Shown here one piece after another: positions 16,701-25,370 of a stretch of DNA of 62,918 nucleotides. Below the pieces are notes generated by a model. That model saw only the letters and a program-made list of their open reading frames with translations. It made no database searches and had not been told where the DNA came from. This DNA comes from Pseudomonas guariconensis (lineage in GTDB: Bacteria; Pseudomonadota; Gammaproteobacteria; Pseudomonadales; Pseudomonadaceae). Location of the stretch: assembly GCF_015680235.1 (NCBI RefSeq), contig NZ_JADLJL010000028.1, positions 1 to 62,918 on the forward strand. Reading direction: 5' to 3'. Both the position numbers and the translations under genes were made by a program. Position 1 is the stretch's first letter. Each line of letters opens with the position of its first letter.

Positions 16701-18185
16701 TCAGGCTTGTGGCTTGGTCTGCTCCGCCAAGGCCACCGCACGGAACATCGCCCGGCGCTTGTTGATGGTTTCTTCCCACTCCAACGCCGGCACCGAGTCG
16801 GCCACGATGCCACCACCGGCCTGTACATGCAGCTCGCCGTCCTTGATCACCGCCGTGCGGATGGCGATGGCGGTGTCCATGTTGCCGTTCCAGGCAAAAT
16901 ACCCCACCGCCCCTCCATAGACGCCCCGCTTGACCGGCTCCAGCTCGTCGATGATCTCCATGGCACGGATCTTCGGCGCCCCCGACAGGGTACCGGCCGG
17001 CAGGATCGCGCGCAGCGCATCCATTGCGCTCAGCCCTTCGCGCAACTGGCCGGTGACGTTGGAGACGATGTGCATGACGTTGGAATAGCGCTCGATGACC
17101 ATCTTCTCGGTCAGGCGCACGCTGCCGGTGGATGACACTCGGCCGACATCGTTGCGCCCCAGGTCGATGAGCATCAGGTGCTCGGCGATTTCCTTGTCGT
17201 CGGACAGCAGGTCGTCTTCCAACGCCCGGTCAGCTTCCTCGGTCGCGCCACGCGGGCGGGTACCGGCGATCGGCCGCACGGTGACCAGGTTGTCCTCGAC
17301 CCGCACCAGCACTTCGGGAGAACTGCCGACCACATGGAAGTCGCCGAAGTTGAAGAAGTACATGTACGGCGTCGGGTTGAAGCAACGCAAGGCACGGTAC
17401 AGGTCGATCGGCGCTGCCTTGAAGTCGATGGACATACGCTGGGACGGCACCACCTGCATGCAGTCGCCGGCCAGGATGTATTCCTTGATGCGCCCCACCG
17501 CGTTCTCGTAGTCCTCGCGGGTATAGCTGGAGCGGAATTCTGGCTCCGCGGCGAGCGGGTCGCTCAGGTCCAGGCCTTGGCGCGGGGTGATCGGCTCGCG
17601 TAGCTTGGCCAGCAGGCCTTGCAGGCGGGCCTGGCCCTGTTCGTAGGCCTGCTCCTGGGCTGGGTCGACCAGCACGATGGCGTGCATCTTGCCGGCCAGG
17701 TTGTCGAATACCACCACGGCATCGGAAACCATCAGCAGGATATCCGGCACACCCAACGGGTCCGGGTTCGGGCAGGCGCCCAGGCGCTTTTCCACATAGC
17801 GCACGCAGTCATAGCCGAAGTAACCGACCAGGCCGCCATTGAAACGCGGCAGGCCCGGGATGTCGGCAACTTTGTAGCGGTCCTTGAAGGCCTCGACGAA
17901 GGCTAGGGGGTCTTCCACCTCGTGGCTTTCCACCTGCTCGCCATCCTGCAGGATGCTCGCCTGGTAGCCATGCACCCGCAGCACGGTGCGCGACGGCAGG
18001 CCGATCATCGAATAACGGCCCCATTTCTCGCCGCCCTGCACGGACTCGAGCAGGTAGGAATTGGCCTCGTCGGCCAGCTTCAGGTAGATCGACAGCGGTG
18101 TGTCGAAGTCGGCCAGGGTTTCACAGGCCAGGGGAATGCGGTTATAGCCGGCAGCGGCCAGGCGCAGGAATTCTTCGCGGGTCAT
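16701..18185 (-). CDS. trpE: Anthranilate synthase component I
   Basis: Converts chorismate to anthranilate with ammonia from TrpG. The 494-residue enzyme has the N-terminal feedback region (LLESVQGGEKWGRYS, where the LLES motif binds tryptophan) and the C-terminal chorismate domain with PEVLVRVE, GTRPRGATEEAD and LIDLGRNDVGRV. The ATG at 18185 (MTREEFLRLA) is chosen; 8 extra upstream residues are not conserved. It lies apart from trpGDC, behind its own leader peptide, and ends with its own terminator. Confidence 0.97.
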   Translation of the reverse strand: MTREEFLRLAAAGYNRIPLACETLADFDTPLSIYLKLADEANSYLLESVQGGEKWGRYSMIGLPSRTVLRVHGYQASILQDGEQVESHEVEDPLAFVEAFKDRYKVADIPGLPRFNGGLVGYFGYDCVRYVEKRLGACPNPDPLGVPDILLMVSDAVVVFDNLAGKMHAIVLVDPAQEQAYEQGQARLQGLLAKLREPITPRQGLDLSDPLAAEPEFRSSYTREDYENAVGRIKEYILAGDCMQVVPSQRMSIDFKAAPIDLYRALRCFNPTPYMYFFNFGDFHVVGSSPEVLVRVEDNLVTVRPIAGTRPRGATEEADRALEDDLLSDDKEIAEHLMLIDLGRNDVGRVSSTGSVRLTEKMVIERYSNVMHIVSNVTGQLREGLSAMDALRAILPAGTLSGAPKIRAMEIIDELEPVKRGVYGGAVGYFAWNGNMDTAIAIRTAVIKDGELHVQAGGGIVADSVPALEWEETINKRRAMFRAVALAEQTKPQA

Positions 18186-18255
18186 GGGTAGCCTCGTGGC
18201 AAGCAGCAATGGGGTCGGGCAAGCGGACGGGCCGGCAGGCGCCGGCGGGCAGGAG
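18186..18255 (-). promoter_or_regulatory. trpE leader RNA with attenuator-like hairpin
   Basis: After the leader stop the minus strand carries a GCCGGC-N4-GCCGGC hairpin and then CCGTCCGCTTGCCC, parallel to the trpGDC leader. The GGCGC stretches inside the Trp codons can pair with the GGCGCC of the hairpin, which is a plausible alternative fold. No clear U run is seen. Confidence 0.5.
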
Positions 18256-18300
18256 TCAGGCGCGCCAGCGCCAACGGGCCAGGGCCTTGATGACTTTCAT
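18256..18300 (-). CDS. trpL: Trp-rich leader peptide of trpE, nested in frame in gph
   Basis: A 14-codon ORF reading MKVIKALARWRWRA with two Trp codons just before the stop. It is the same length as the trpGDC leader and shares 11 of 14 residues with it (the differences are K2/R, L7/H and, by codon, none in RWRWRA; position 3-6 VIKA is identical). The gph reading frame runs into it without a stop, so the leader is also the C-terminus of the Gph frame. Confidence 0.85.
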   Translation of the reverse strand: MKVIKALARWRWRA

Positions 18301-19074
18301 CCAGAATTTGCCGGTAACCGCCACGGTGGACTCTCTGTCTTGTGAGGCCTGAAGGTCCGCCAACGTTATCCCAGTGGCCGGGACTAAGCAACCTGGCAAC
18401 AGGGCGCGCAGGTCGTCGATGACCAGGCTGGGCGATTCTTCGTGGATCGGGCGCCCATGGTTGTAGCCGTAGGTCAGGCCCACGCACTTGACCCCGGCCG
18501 CCTTGGCCGCCAGTACATCGCTGCGCGAGTCCCCCACGAACAGCGATTGCTCGGGGCGTACGCCGGCCATCTTCATGACGAACAGCAGCGCTGCCGGGTC
18601 GGGCTTTTTCTGTGGCAGGGTGTCGCCGCCGATGATCCAGCGGAAGTAGCGGCCGATCTTCATCTGGTCGAGCAACGGGCCGACGAAGCGCTCGGGCTTG
18701 TTGGTGATCAGCGCCATCTCCACACCCTGCTTGCGTAGCCAGCGCAGGGTATCGCGCACCCCAGGGTAAACCACTGTCAGGTCGTGGCTTTCGCCATAGG
18801 CCTCCATGAACAGGGCCAGGCCCTGCTCGGCCAGCTCGTCGTCGACAGCGTCGTGCTCCAGCCCGCCGGCCAAGGCGCGGCGGACCAGGACCTGGGCGCC
18901 GTTGCCGACCCAGTGGCGTACGGCCTCAAGGCCTGCGGGCGAGCGCCCCAGCTGGAGCAGCATGCGATCCACGGCAGCGGCCAGGTCAGGGACCGAATCG
19001 ATCAGGGTGCCATCCAGATCGAACATCACCAGCCTGGGCAGCGCTCCCGGGAACAGCTGCTCGAAGCCACTCAT
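18256..19074 (-). CDS. gph: Phosphoglycolate phosphatase (HAD family)
   Basis: Dephosphorylates 2-phosphoglycolate formed in DNA repair. The 272-residue HAD hydrolase has motif I MFDLDGTLIDS, motif II in ALITNKPERF and the acidic motif GDSRSDVLAAK. The enzyme fold should end near LLPGC (about residue 235). The last 35 or so residues cover a candidate trpE promoter and the trpE leader peptide, all in the same frame. The start overlaps the rpe stop by 4 bp. It is distinct from MupP-type phosphatases by its rpe-trpE context, but the substrate is inferred. Confidence 0.92.
   Translation of the reverse strand: MSGFEQLFPGALPRLVMFDLDGTLIDSVPDLAAAVDRMLLQLGRSPAGLEAVRHWVGNGAQVLVRRALAGGLEHDAVDDELAEQGLALFMEAYGESHDLTVVYPGVRDTLRWLRKQGVEMALITNKPERFVGPLLDQMKIGRYFRWIIGGDTLPQKKPDPAALLFVMKMAGVRPEQSLFVGDSRSDVLAAKAAGVKCVGLTYGYNHGRPIHEESPSLVIDDLRALLPGCLVPATGITLADLQASQDRESTVAVTGKFWMKVIKALARWRWRA
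18365..18391 (-). promoter_or_regulatory. Candidate trpE promoter inside gph
   Basis: On the minus strand: TTGCTT, 15-bp spacer, GATAAC, within the 3' part of gph. A start here would place the leader peptide about 60 nt downstream. Both hexamers are imperfect. Confidence 0.35.
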
Positions 19075-19745
19075 GGGCGGGCCTGGGCCAGCTCGGCGCG
19101 CATCTTGGCGATGACTTCCTGGTAGTCCGGCGCATTGAAGATCGCCGAACCGGCCACGAAGGTATCGGCGCCAGCGGCGGCGATCTCGCGGATGTTGTTG
19201 ACGTTGACGCCGCCGTCGATCTCCAGGCGGATATCGCGGCCGCTGGCATCGATCAGGGCACGGGCTTCGCGCAGCTTGTCGAGGGTGCCCGGGATGAACT
19301 TCTGGCCGCCGAACCCTGGGTTGACGCTCATCAGCAGGACCATGTCGACCTTGTCCATCACATATTTGAGCGCATCCAGGCTGGTAGCCGGGTTGAACAC
19401 CAGGCCGGCCTTGCAGCCACCGTCGCGGATCAGCTGCAAGGAGCGGTCGATGTGCTGGGAGGCTTCCGGGTGGAAGGTGATGTAGGTGGCGCCAGCCTCG
19501 ATGAAGTCACCGATGATGCGGTCGACCGGGCTGACCATCAGGTGCACGTCGATCGGGGCAGTCACGCCGTACTTGCGCAGGGCGCTGCAGACCATCGGGC
19601 CGATGGTCAGGTTGGGTACGTAGTGGTTGTCCATCACATCGAAGTGAACGATGTCGGCCCCGGCGGCCAGTACCTTGTCGACGTCCTCGCCCAGGCGGGC
19701 GAAGTCGGCGGAGAGGATGGAGGGGGCAATAGCGTAGGGCTGCAT
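19071..19745 (-). CDS. rpe: Ribulose-phosphate 3-epimerase
   Basis: Interconverts ribulose-5-P and xylulose-5-P. The 224-residue TIM barrel has the family motifs APSILSADFARLGED, HFDVMDNHYVPNLTIGP, MSVNPGFGGQ and EIDGGVN. The ATG at 19745 (MQPYAIAPS) is chosen; 12 upstream residues are not conserved. It overlaps gph by 4 bp, giving the order rpe-gph-trpE on the minus strand. Confidence 0.97.
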   Translation of the reverse strand: MQPYAIAPSILSADFARLGEDVDKVLAAGADIVHFDVMDNHYVPNLTIGPMVCSALRKYGVTAPIDVHLMVSPVDRIIGDFIEAGATYITFHPEASQHIDRSLQLIRDGGCKAGLVFNPATSLDALKYVMDKVDMVLLMSVNPGFGGQKFIPGTLDKLREARALIDASGRDIRLEIDGGVNVNNIREIAAAGADTFVAGSAIFNAPDYQEVIAKMRAELAQARP

Positions 19746-19850
19746 GGCGCACCTGTTGGCAGAAATCACGGTGGCGCGCATTGTAACTCAGGGAAGCGGA
19801 TGAGGGCTGATTGGTATCAATTAGTGTCTGCCAGGGGCGCTTCGCACCCG

Positions 19851-19917
19851 TTTCGCGACACAAGGGCGCTCCTACAAGGATTGCGATCTTCTGTAGGAGC
19901 GGCCTTGTGCCGCGAAA
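19851..19917. repeat. Long REP-type inverted repeat
   Basis: Two 26-bp arms (19851-19876 and 19892-19917) match at 24 of 26 positions around a 15-nt loop. It is the TGTAGGAGCGGCCTTGTG variant of the putida REP. It lies 26 bp after the end of the transporter operon and may protect or end that mRNA. Confidence 0.85.
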
Positions 19918-19942
19918 GGAGGGCAAAGCCCTCCCCCAAGGC

Positions 19943-20770
19943 TCAGGCCCGCTGCTGGGTGCGCAGTTTCTCGCTACGCCCGCGCAACCATTCCAAAGTC
20001 AGCAACAGGATTACCGAGAACGCGATCAGCAAGGTCGCCGCCGCGGCGATGGTCGGGCTCAGGTTCTCGCGGATACCGCTGAACATCTGCCGCGGCAAGG
20101 TCGCCTGCTCCGGGCCCGCCAGGAACAGCGTCACCACCACTTCGTCGAAGGAGGTGGCAAAGGCGAACAGCGCCCCCGAGATCACCCCAGGGGCGATCAG
20201 CGGCAAGGTCACCCGACGGAAGGTCAGCAACGGCGAGGCGCCCAGGCTGGCCGCCGCCCGCACCAGATTATAGTTGAAGCCCTGCAAGGTCGCCGACACG
20301 GTGATGATGACGAACGGCACGCCCAGCACCGCATGCACCAGGATCAACGAAATGAAGCTGTTGCCCATGCCCAGCGGCGCGAAGAACAGGTAGCTGGCCA
20401 CGCCGATGATCACCACCGGCACCACCATGGGCGAAATCACCAGGGCCATCACCAGCGACTTGCCGGGGAAATCGCCTCGGGTCAGGCCGATGGCGGCCAG
20501 GGTGCCGAAGACCATGGCCAGCACGGTGGCTGCCGGCGCGACGATGATGCTGTTCTTCAACGCCCGCATCCATTCGGCCGAGGCGAAGAAGTCCTGGTAC
20601 CACTGCAGCGAAAAGCCCTGCAGCGGGTACACCAGGAAGCTGCCGCTGTTGAAGGAAAGCGGCACGATCACCAGCACCGGAAGCACCAGGAACAACAGGA
20701 TCAGGCCACAGAGGATGCGCAGGCTGTAGAACCAGACCCGCTCCACGGGCGACATGTAAGGGCTCAGCAT
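19943..20770 (-). CDS. Polyamine-type ABC transporter permease (PotC-like)
   Basis: A 275-residue inner-membrane permease with about six helices. The EAA-type loop that contacts the ATPase reads RAAASLGASPLLTFRRVTLPLIAPG. It pairs with the larger permease encoded 12 bp upstream. It is the last gene of a four-gene unit: ATPase, binding protein, PotB-like, PotC-like. The substrate is inferred from the family (spermidine/putrescine or related). Confidence 0.9.
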   Translation of the reverse strand: MLSPYMSPVERVWFYSLRILCGLILLFLVLPVLVIVPLSFNSGSFLVYPLQGFSLQWYQDFFASAEWMRALKNSIIVAPAATVLAMVFGTLAAIGLTRGDFPGKSLVMALVISPMVVPVVIIGVASYLFFAPLGMGNSFISLILVHAVLGVPFVIITVSATLQGFNYNLVRAAASLGASPLLTFRRVTLPLIAPGVISGALFAFATSFDEVVVTLFLAGPEQATLPRQMFSGIRENLSPTIAAAATLLIAFSVILLLTLEWLRGRSEKLRTQQRA

Positions 20771-20782
20771 GACAAGGGCTCC

Positions 20783-22030
20783 TCAGCTCAGGCGCAGGCG
20801 GCTGGCTCCGACCAGCCAGCTATAGATCAGGTACAGCAGCACGGTCGCCAGCAGCAACAGCCCGCCCAACGCGGTGGCCATGCCCCAGTTGATGCTGGTG
20901 TTGGTATAGAAGGCCACGAAGTAGCTGACCATCTGGTCGTTCGGGCTGCCCAGCAATGCCGGGGTGATGTAGTAGCCGATGGCCAAGATGAACACCAGCA
21001 GGCACCCGGCGCCGACACCCGCATAAGTCTGCGGGAAGTACACCCGCCAGAAGCTGGCGAATGGGTGGCAACCTAGGGAGATCGCTGCGCGCATGTAGCT
21101 GGGCGAAATACCCTTCATCACGCTATACAGCGGCAGAATCATGAACGGCAGCAGGATGTGGACCATCGAGATGTATACGCCGGTCCGGTTGAACACCAGC
21201 TCCAGCGGCTCATCGATGATGCCCATGGCCATCAAGGCACTGTTGATCAGGCCGCCCGACTGCAGCAGCACGATCCATGCCGCCACTCGCACCAGGATCG
21301 ACGTCCAGAACGGCAACAGCACCAGGATCATCAGCAGGTTGCTCTGCCGGGTCGGCAGGTTGGCCAGCAGGTAGGCCAGCGGGTACGCCAGCACCAGACA
21401 GATCGCGGTGATCACCACGCCCATCCACAGGGTACGGGTGAAGATGTCCAGATAGATGGACTGGTCAGGGGTCGCCTTGGCTATTTCGCCCAGATCATCG
21501 ATGCGGTGATCCAGCGCCGCCAGCAGGTAGAAGGGCGTGACCGTGCTGGTGTTGCGACGGATCGCCTGCCAGTAGGCAGGGTCGCCCCAGCGCTCGTCGA
21601 GCGCCTGCAAGGCGTCCTTGTAGGAAGCGGGCTCGGCCTTGAACGGCAATGCCCGGGCAGTCTTGGCTAACAGGCTGCGGTAGCCGGCCAGTTCCATGTT
21701 CAGGCGCTTGGAAAGATCGCCCAGGGTCTGCTTCTTGCGCGACTCGGCCAGGTCCTCGCTGAGCACCTTGTATACGTCCTCGCCTGGCAGGCCCTTGCCA
21801 TCCCATTGGGCGATGGCCTCGACGGTGCGCGGCAGGCCAGTCACCACTTCAGGGTTGCCGACGCTCTTGTACAACAGCGCCGCGATCGGCACTAGGAACA
21901 CCAGCAACAGGAACAGCGCCAGCGGCGCGATCAACGCCTGCGCCTTCCAACGGTTGACCCGCTCGGCACGTTTGAGGCGCTGCTTGAGGCTTGGACCTGC
22001 ACCTTCGTTGAGGGGCACTGCAATGGCCAT
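20783..22030 (-). CDS. Polyamine-type ABC transporter permease (PotB-like, enlarged)
   Basis: A 415-residue permease. The first helix is at about residues 33-53. A soluble insert of roughly 150 residues (about 60-200) separates it from the remaining five helices, so it is longer than the usual 280-300 residues of PotB. The coupling loop is RAAISLGCHPFASFWRVYFPQTYAGVG. The ATG at 22030 has GGAG 7 bp upstream. The insert is predicted to be periplasmic and is shared by some Pseudomonas PotB relatives (inference). Confidence 0.88.
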   Translation of the reverse strand: MAIAVPLNEGAGPSLKQRLKRAERVNRWKAQALIAPLALFLLLVFLVPIAALLYKSVGNPEVVTGLPRTVEAIAQWDGKGLPGEDVYKVLSEDLAESRKKQTLGDLSKRLNMELAGYRSLLAKTARALPFKAEPASYKDALQALDERWGDPAYWQAIRRNTSTVTPFYLLAALDHRIDDLGEIAKATPDQSIYLDIFTRTLWMGVVITAICLVLAYPLAYLLANLPTRQSNLLMILVLLPFWTSILVRVAAWIVLLQSGGLINSALMAMGIIDEPLELVFNRTGVYISMVHILLPFMILPLYSVMKGISPSYMRAAISLGCHPFASFWRVYFPQTYAGVGAGCLLVFILAIGYYITPALLGSPNDQMVSYFVAFYTNTSINWGMATALGGLLLLATVLLYLIYSWLVGASRLRLS

Positions 22031-22065
22031 GGCGAACTCCGCGATATGAACTGAAAATGGGGCTG

Positions 22066-22228
22066 CTGCGCAGCCCATCGCCGGCAAGCCAGCTCCCACA
22101 GGTGCTGCGCTGGCTTCGAGGCTTCCGATCCCTGTGGGAGCTGCCCCCTACAGGTACTGCGCTGACCATGGGGATGGCGCAGTCTCTGTGGGAGCTGGCT
22201 TGCCGGCGGTGGGCCGCAACGCGGCCCC
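22066..22228. repeat. Cluster of REP elements inside the transporter operon
   Basis: At least three REP copies in mixed orientation (about 22076-22101, 22130-22152, 22184-22212; GCCGGCAAGC and CTGTGGGAGCTGGCTTGCC variants) fill the gap between the binding-protein and permease genes. Hairpins here could lower permease expression relative to the binding protein. Confidence 0.8.
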
Positions 22229-22240
22229 TACGCTGGTCGT

Positions 22241-23275
22241 TTACTTCTTCGCCGCCCAGGCGTTGAAGCGTTGCTCCAGCTGCTCGCTGTTGTCGGCCCA
22301 GAAGGCCACGTCGATCTGCACCTGGTTGGCGATGTTCTCAGGCGTGGTCGGCATGTCCTTCTTCACCGCGTCCGACAGCAGGCTGACCGCCTTTGCATTG
22401 GCCGGGCCGTAGGCGATGTTCTCGGAGTAGGTCTTCTGCTGCTCGGGCTGCACGCTGAAGGCGATGAATTTCTTCGCCTCCTCGACATCCTTCGCGCCTT
22501 TCGGAATGGCCCAGGCGTCGAAGTCGTAGATACCGCCGTTCCATACCACCTTGAGGTTGCTTTCCTTCTGCACTGCGGCGATCCGGCCGTTGTAGGCCGA
22601 GCTCATGACCACGTCACCCGAGGCCAGGTACTGGGGCGGCTGGGCGCCAGCTTCCCACCACTGGATGCTCGGCTTGATCTGGTCGAGCTTCTTGAAGGCG
22701 CGGTCCTGGCCCTCTTTGGTGGCCAGTACCTTGTACACGTCCTTGGGTGCCACGCCGTCGGCCATCAAGGCGAACTCGAGGGTGTACTTGGCGCCCTTGC
22801 GCAGGCCGCGCTTGCCCGGGAACTGCTTGGTGTCCCAGAAATCGGCCCAGCTGGTGGGGGCGGTCTTGAGCTTGTCGGCGTTGTAGGCCAGCACGGTGGA
22901 CCAGACGAAGAAGCCTACACCGCAGGGCTGGATGGCGCCCGGCACGTAATCGGCCTCGTTACCGAACAGCGACGGGTCGAGTTCTTCGAACATGCCTTCG
23001 TCGCAGCCGCGCGCCAGTTCCGGCGACTCCACTTCCACCAGGTTCCAGGACACGCTGTTGGTGTCGACCATGGCCTTGACCTTGGCCATCTCACCGTTGT
23101 ACTCGCCGGCGACGATCTTGCCCTTGCCCGCCTTCTCCCATGGCTCGTAGAACGCCTTGACCTGGGCGGCCTTGTTGGCGCCACCGAAGGACACCACGGT
23201 CAGGTCCGCGGCCAGGGCTTGGCCGGCGGCGAACAGACCAAGGGCCAGGGCGGTCAGTTTCAACTGCTTGTGCAT
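22241..23275 (-). CDS. Polyamine-type ABC transporter periplasmic binding protein
   Basis: A 344-residue extracellular solute-binding protein. Residues 1-23 are a signal peptide (LTALALGLFAAGQALAAD). The mature part begins DLTVVSFGGANKAAQ, typical of the PotD/YdcS group. The ATG at 23275 has GGAGAG upstream. A REP cluster separates it from the permease genes. The ligand could be a polyamine or another amine; the sequence alone does not decide. Confidence 0.88.
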   Translation of the reverse strand: MHKQLKLTALALGLFAAGQALAADLTVVSFGGANKAAQVKAFYEPWEKAGKGKIVAGEYNGEMAKVKAMVDTNSVSWNLVEVESPELARGCDEGMFEELDPSLFGNEADYVPGAIQPCGVGFFVWSTVLAYNADKLKTAPTSWADFWDTKQFPGKRGLRKGAKYTLEFALMADGVAPKDVYKVLATKEGQDRAFKKLDQIKPSIQWWEAGAQPPQYLASGDVVMSSAYNGRIAAVQKESNLKVVWNGGIYDFDAWAIPKGAKDVEEAKKFIAFSVQPEQQKTYSENIAYGPANAKAVSLLSDAVKKDMPTTPENIANQVQIDVAFWADNSEQLEQRFNAWAAKK

Positions 23276-23315
23276 TATTGTTCTCTCCACAGTTCAGGGT
23301 TGGTGAAGCAAACCT

Positions 23316-24434
23316 TCAATGGGCTTCGGCAATCGGATCGAGCGCGCGGGCGTGCTCCACCTCCCAGCCAAGCGGTACCACATCGCCCACGGCCAGGGCC
23401 GGGTCGAGTTCGGCGATCGGCTGCTTCACGAAGAAGTCGCCCTTGCCGCACACCTCCAGGCGTACCCGCACGTGGTCGCCCAGGTAGATGAACTCGGCGA
23501 CCCGCCCGGAGAAACGGTTCACGCAGCTTTCGCTGTGACCATTGAGGCGCACGCGCTCGGGGCGGATCGACAAGGTCACCGGCTCGCCGGCCTGGCCGAC
23601 ATTCACCGCCAGGGCCTCGACCCGCTCCCCACGGGGCAATTGGACCTGGCAACGATCACCGTCGCGCATCAGCAAGGTGCCGTTCAAACGGTTGTTCTCG
23701 CCGATGAAGTTGGCGACGAAGGTGTTGCGGGGTTCTTCATAAAGGGTGCGCGGATCGGCGATCTGCTGGATCTCGCCCTGGTGGAACACCGCCACCCGGT
23801 CGGACATGGTCAGCGCCTCGCCCTGGTCGTGGGTTACGTAGACCACGGTCACGCCCAGGCGCTGATGGATGTGCTTGATCTCCATTTGCATGTGTTCGCG
23901 CAGCTGCTTGTCGAGGGCGCCGAGCGGCTCGTCCATCAGCACCAGCTGGGGCTCGAACACCAGGGCGCGGGCCAGGGCCACACGCTGCTGTTGGCCACCG
24001 GAAAGCTGGCCCGGGTAGCGCTTGGCGAACGCATCGAGCTGGACCATGGCCAGCACCCGCTTGACCCGCTCACTGATGTCGGTCTTGCTGAGGTTGCGCA
24101 CGGTCAGGGGGAAGGCCAGGTTCTCAGCCACGGTCATATGCGGGAACAACGCGTAGTTCTGGAACACCATGCCGATGTCGCGCTTGTGCGGCGGCACGTT
24201 GTTGATCGAGCGCCCGGCCAGCTGGATCTCACCTGCGGTGGGGGTCTCGAAACCGGCGAGCATCATCAGGCTGGTGGTCTTGCCCGAGCCGGACGGGCCG
24301 AGCAAGGTGAGGAACTCGCCCTTGCGGATGTCCAGGTTGAGGTTCTTGACGATCAGCGATTCGCCGTCGTAGCTCTTCTGCACACCGCGGAAGCTGACCA
24401 GTGTCTCGCCAGCGTTCGAATTCGCCTCGCTCAT
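23316..24434 (-). CDS. Polyamine-type ABC transporter ATPase (PotA-like)
   Basis: A 372-residue ABC ATPase. The Walker A is LLGPSGSGKTTSL, the signature is YPGQLSGGQQQRVALARAL, the Walker B is LVLMDEPLGALD and the H-loop is VTHDQGEAL. A C-terminal TOBE/regulatory domain follows from about residue 290. The ATG at 24434 (MSEANSN) has AAGGTG upstream. It is the first gene of the unit. Confidence 0.93.
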   Translation of the reverse strand: MSEANSNAGETLVSFRGVQKSYDGESLIVKNLNLDIRKGEFLTLLGPSGSGKTTSLMMLAGFETPTAGEIQLAGRSINNVPPHKRDIGMVFQNYALFPHMTVAENLAFPLTVRNLSKTDISERVKRVLAMVQLDAFAKRYPGQLSGGQQQRVALARALVFEPQLVLMDEPLGALDKQLREHMQMEIKHIHQRLGVTVVYVTHDQGEALTMSDRVAVFHQGEIQQIADPRTLYEEPRNTFVANFIGENNRLNGTLLMRDGDRCQVQLPRGERVEALAVNVGQAGEPVTLSIRPERVRLNGHSESCVNRFSGRVAEFIYLGDHVRVRLEVCGKGDFFVKQPIAELDPALAVGDVVPLGWEVEHARALDPIAEAH

Positions 24435-24489
24435 GCCTGCACCTTCTTGTTGGAATGACTGCGTAGGCAAAGACTAGACAAGGCGCAAG

Positions 24490-24506
24490 CCCCCGGAAAT
24501 CGGGGG
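24490..24506. other. Short GC hairpin upstream of the transporter operon
   Basis: CCCCCG-GAAAT-CGGGGG, in the 294-bp gap between the response-regulator gene and the ABC ATPase gene. No T run follows on either strand. Confidence 0.5.
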
Positions 24507-24543
24507 TACTGAGAGAATGCCATCATCCGGATGGAAGATTTGC

Positions 24544-24561
24544 TGTAGGGATTGCCCTACA
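24544..24561. promoter_or_regulatory. Candidate regulator site upstream of the ABC operon
   Basis: Perfect inverted repeat TGTAGGG-ATTG-CCCTACA, 110 bp upstream of the ABC ATPase start. LuxR/NarL-type response regulators bind short inverted heptamers, and one is encoded directly upstream. The link is inferred. Confidence 0.45.
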
Positions 24562-24657
24562 AGCGTGACGCATTCAGAACCCTCCACGCCTCCTGTAATT
24601 AAATGGACTCGCCCCGTGCTTGCGTCCGCTCAGGCGACCAGGTCGAGCCTGCTGCCG

Positions 24658-24689
24658 CTATCGCGGGGCAAGCCTGCTTCTACAGAGGC
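24658..24689. repeat. Single degenerate REP element
   Basis: TCGCGGGGCAAGCCTGCTTC copy, about 40 bp downstream of the response-regulator stop. Confidence 0.65.
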
Positions 24690-24728
24690 CATACGGGTCA
24701 TCAACCGGACAGGTCGCAACCAGAACAC

Positions 24729-25358
24729 TCACACCAACTTATGTTCCATGGCGTACTTCACCAACTCCGCCAGCGAATTCACCTTGAGCTTCTGCATCAA
24801 CCGCGCCTTGTGGGTGCTGATGGTCTTGCTCGACAGCGCCAACTGCTGGGCGATGTCGTTGACGTTGGCGCCCTGGGCCAGGCGCTCGAACACTGAGAAC
24901 TCCCGCTCCGACAACAGCGTGTGCAGCGGTCGGGTCTCGGTCAGGCCGACCTCGAAGACCATGCGGTCGGCCAAAGCCGGGTCGATATAGCGCCCACCAC
25001 CGGCTACCCGGCGGATGGCGGTCAGCAGCAAGGCAGGGTCGCTGTCCTTGGTGGCGTAGCCCGCGGCACCGGCCTTGAGCGCCCGAGCGGCCATCTGCGC
25101 TTCGTCGTGCATCGACAGCATCAGGATCGCCGGCGGGTTGTGCTGGGCACGGATCCGCGGGATCGCCTCCAGGCCGTTCACCCCTGGCATGGAGATGTCC
25201 AGCAACACCACCTCGCATGGTGTCTGGCGCAAGGTTTCGAGCAGCTGTTCGCCGTTGCCGGCCTCCCCCACCACCTGCATGTCCTTGGCCAGGCCGATCA
25301 ACTGTTTGATGCCCTCGCGGACAATGGTGTGGTCTTCAGCCACTAGCACACGTATCAC
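24729..25358 (-). CDS. LuxR/NarL-family response regulator
   Basis: A 209-residue regulator with a receiver domain (phospho-acceptor D54 in VLLDISMPGVNG) and a C-terminal LuxR-type helix-turn-helix (LSEREFSVFERLAQGANVND...LALSSKTISTHKARLMQKL). The start is GTG at 25358 with GGGAGA upstream. It begins 12 bp after the histidine-kinase stop, so the two form one operon and presumably one signalling pair. Targets are unknown; the ABC operon downstream is a candidate. Confidence 0.93.
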   Translation of the reverse strand: MIRVLVAEDHTIVREGIKQLIGLAKDMQVVGEAGNGEQLLETLRQTPCEVVLLDISMPGVNGLEAIPRIRAQHNPPAILMLSMHDEAQMAARALKAGAAGYATKDSDPALLLTAIRRVAGGGRYIDPALADRMVFEVGLTETRPLHTLLSEREFSVFERLAQGANVNDIAQQLALSSKTISTHKARLMQKLKVNSLAELVKYAMEHKLV

Positions 25359-25370
25359 GATCGTTCTCCC

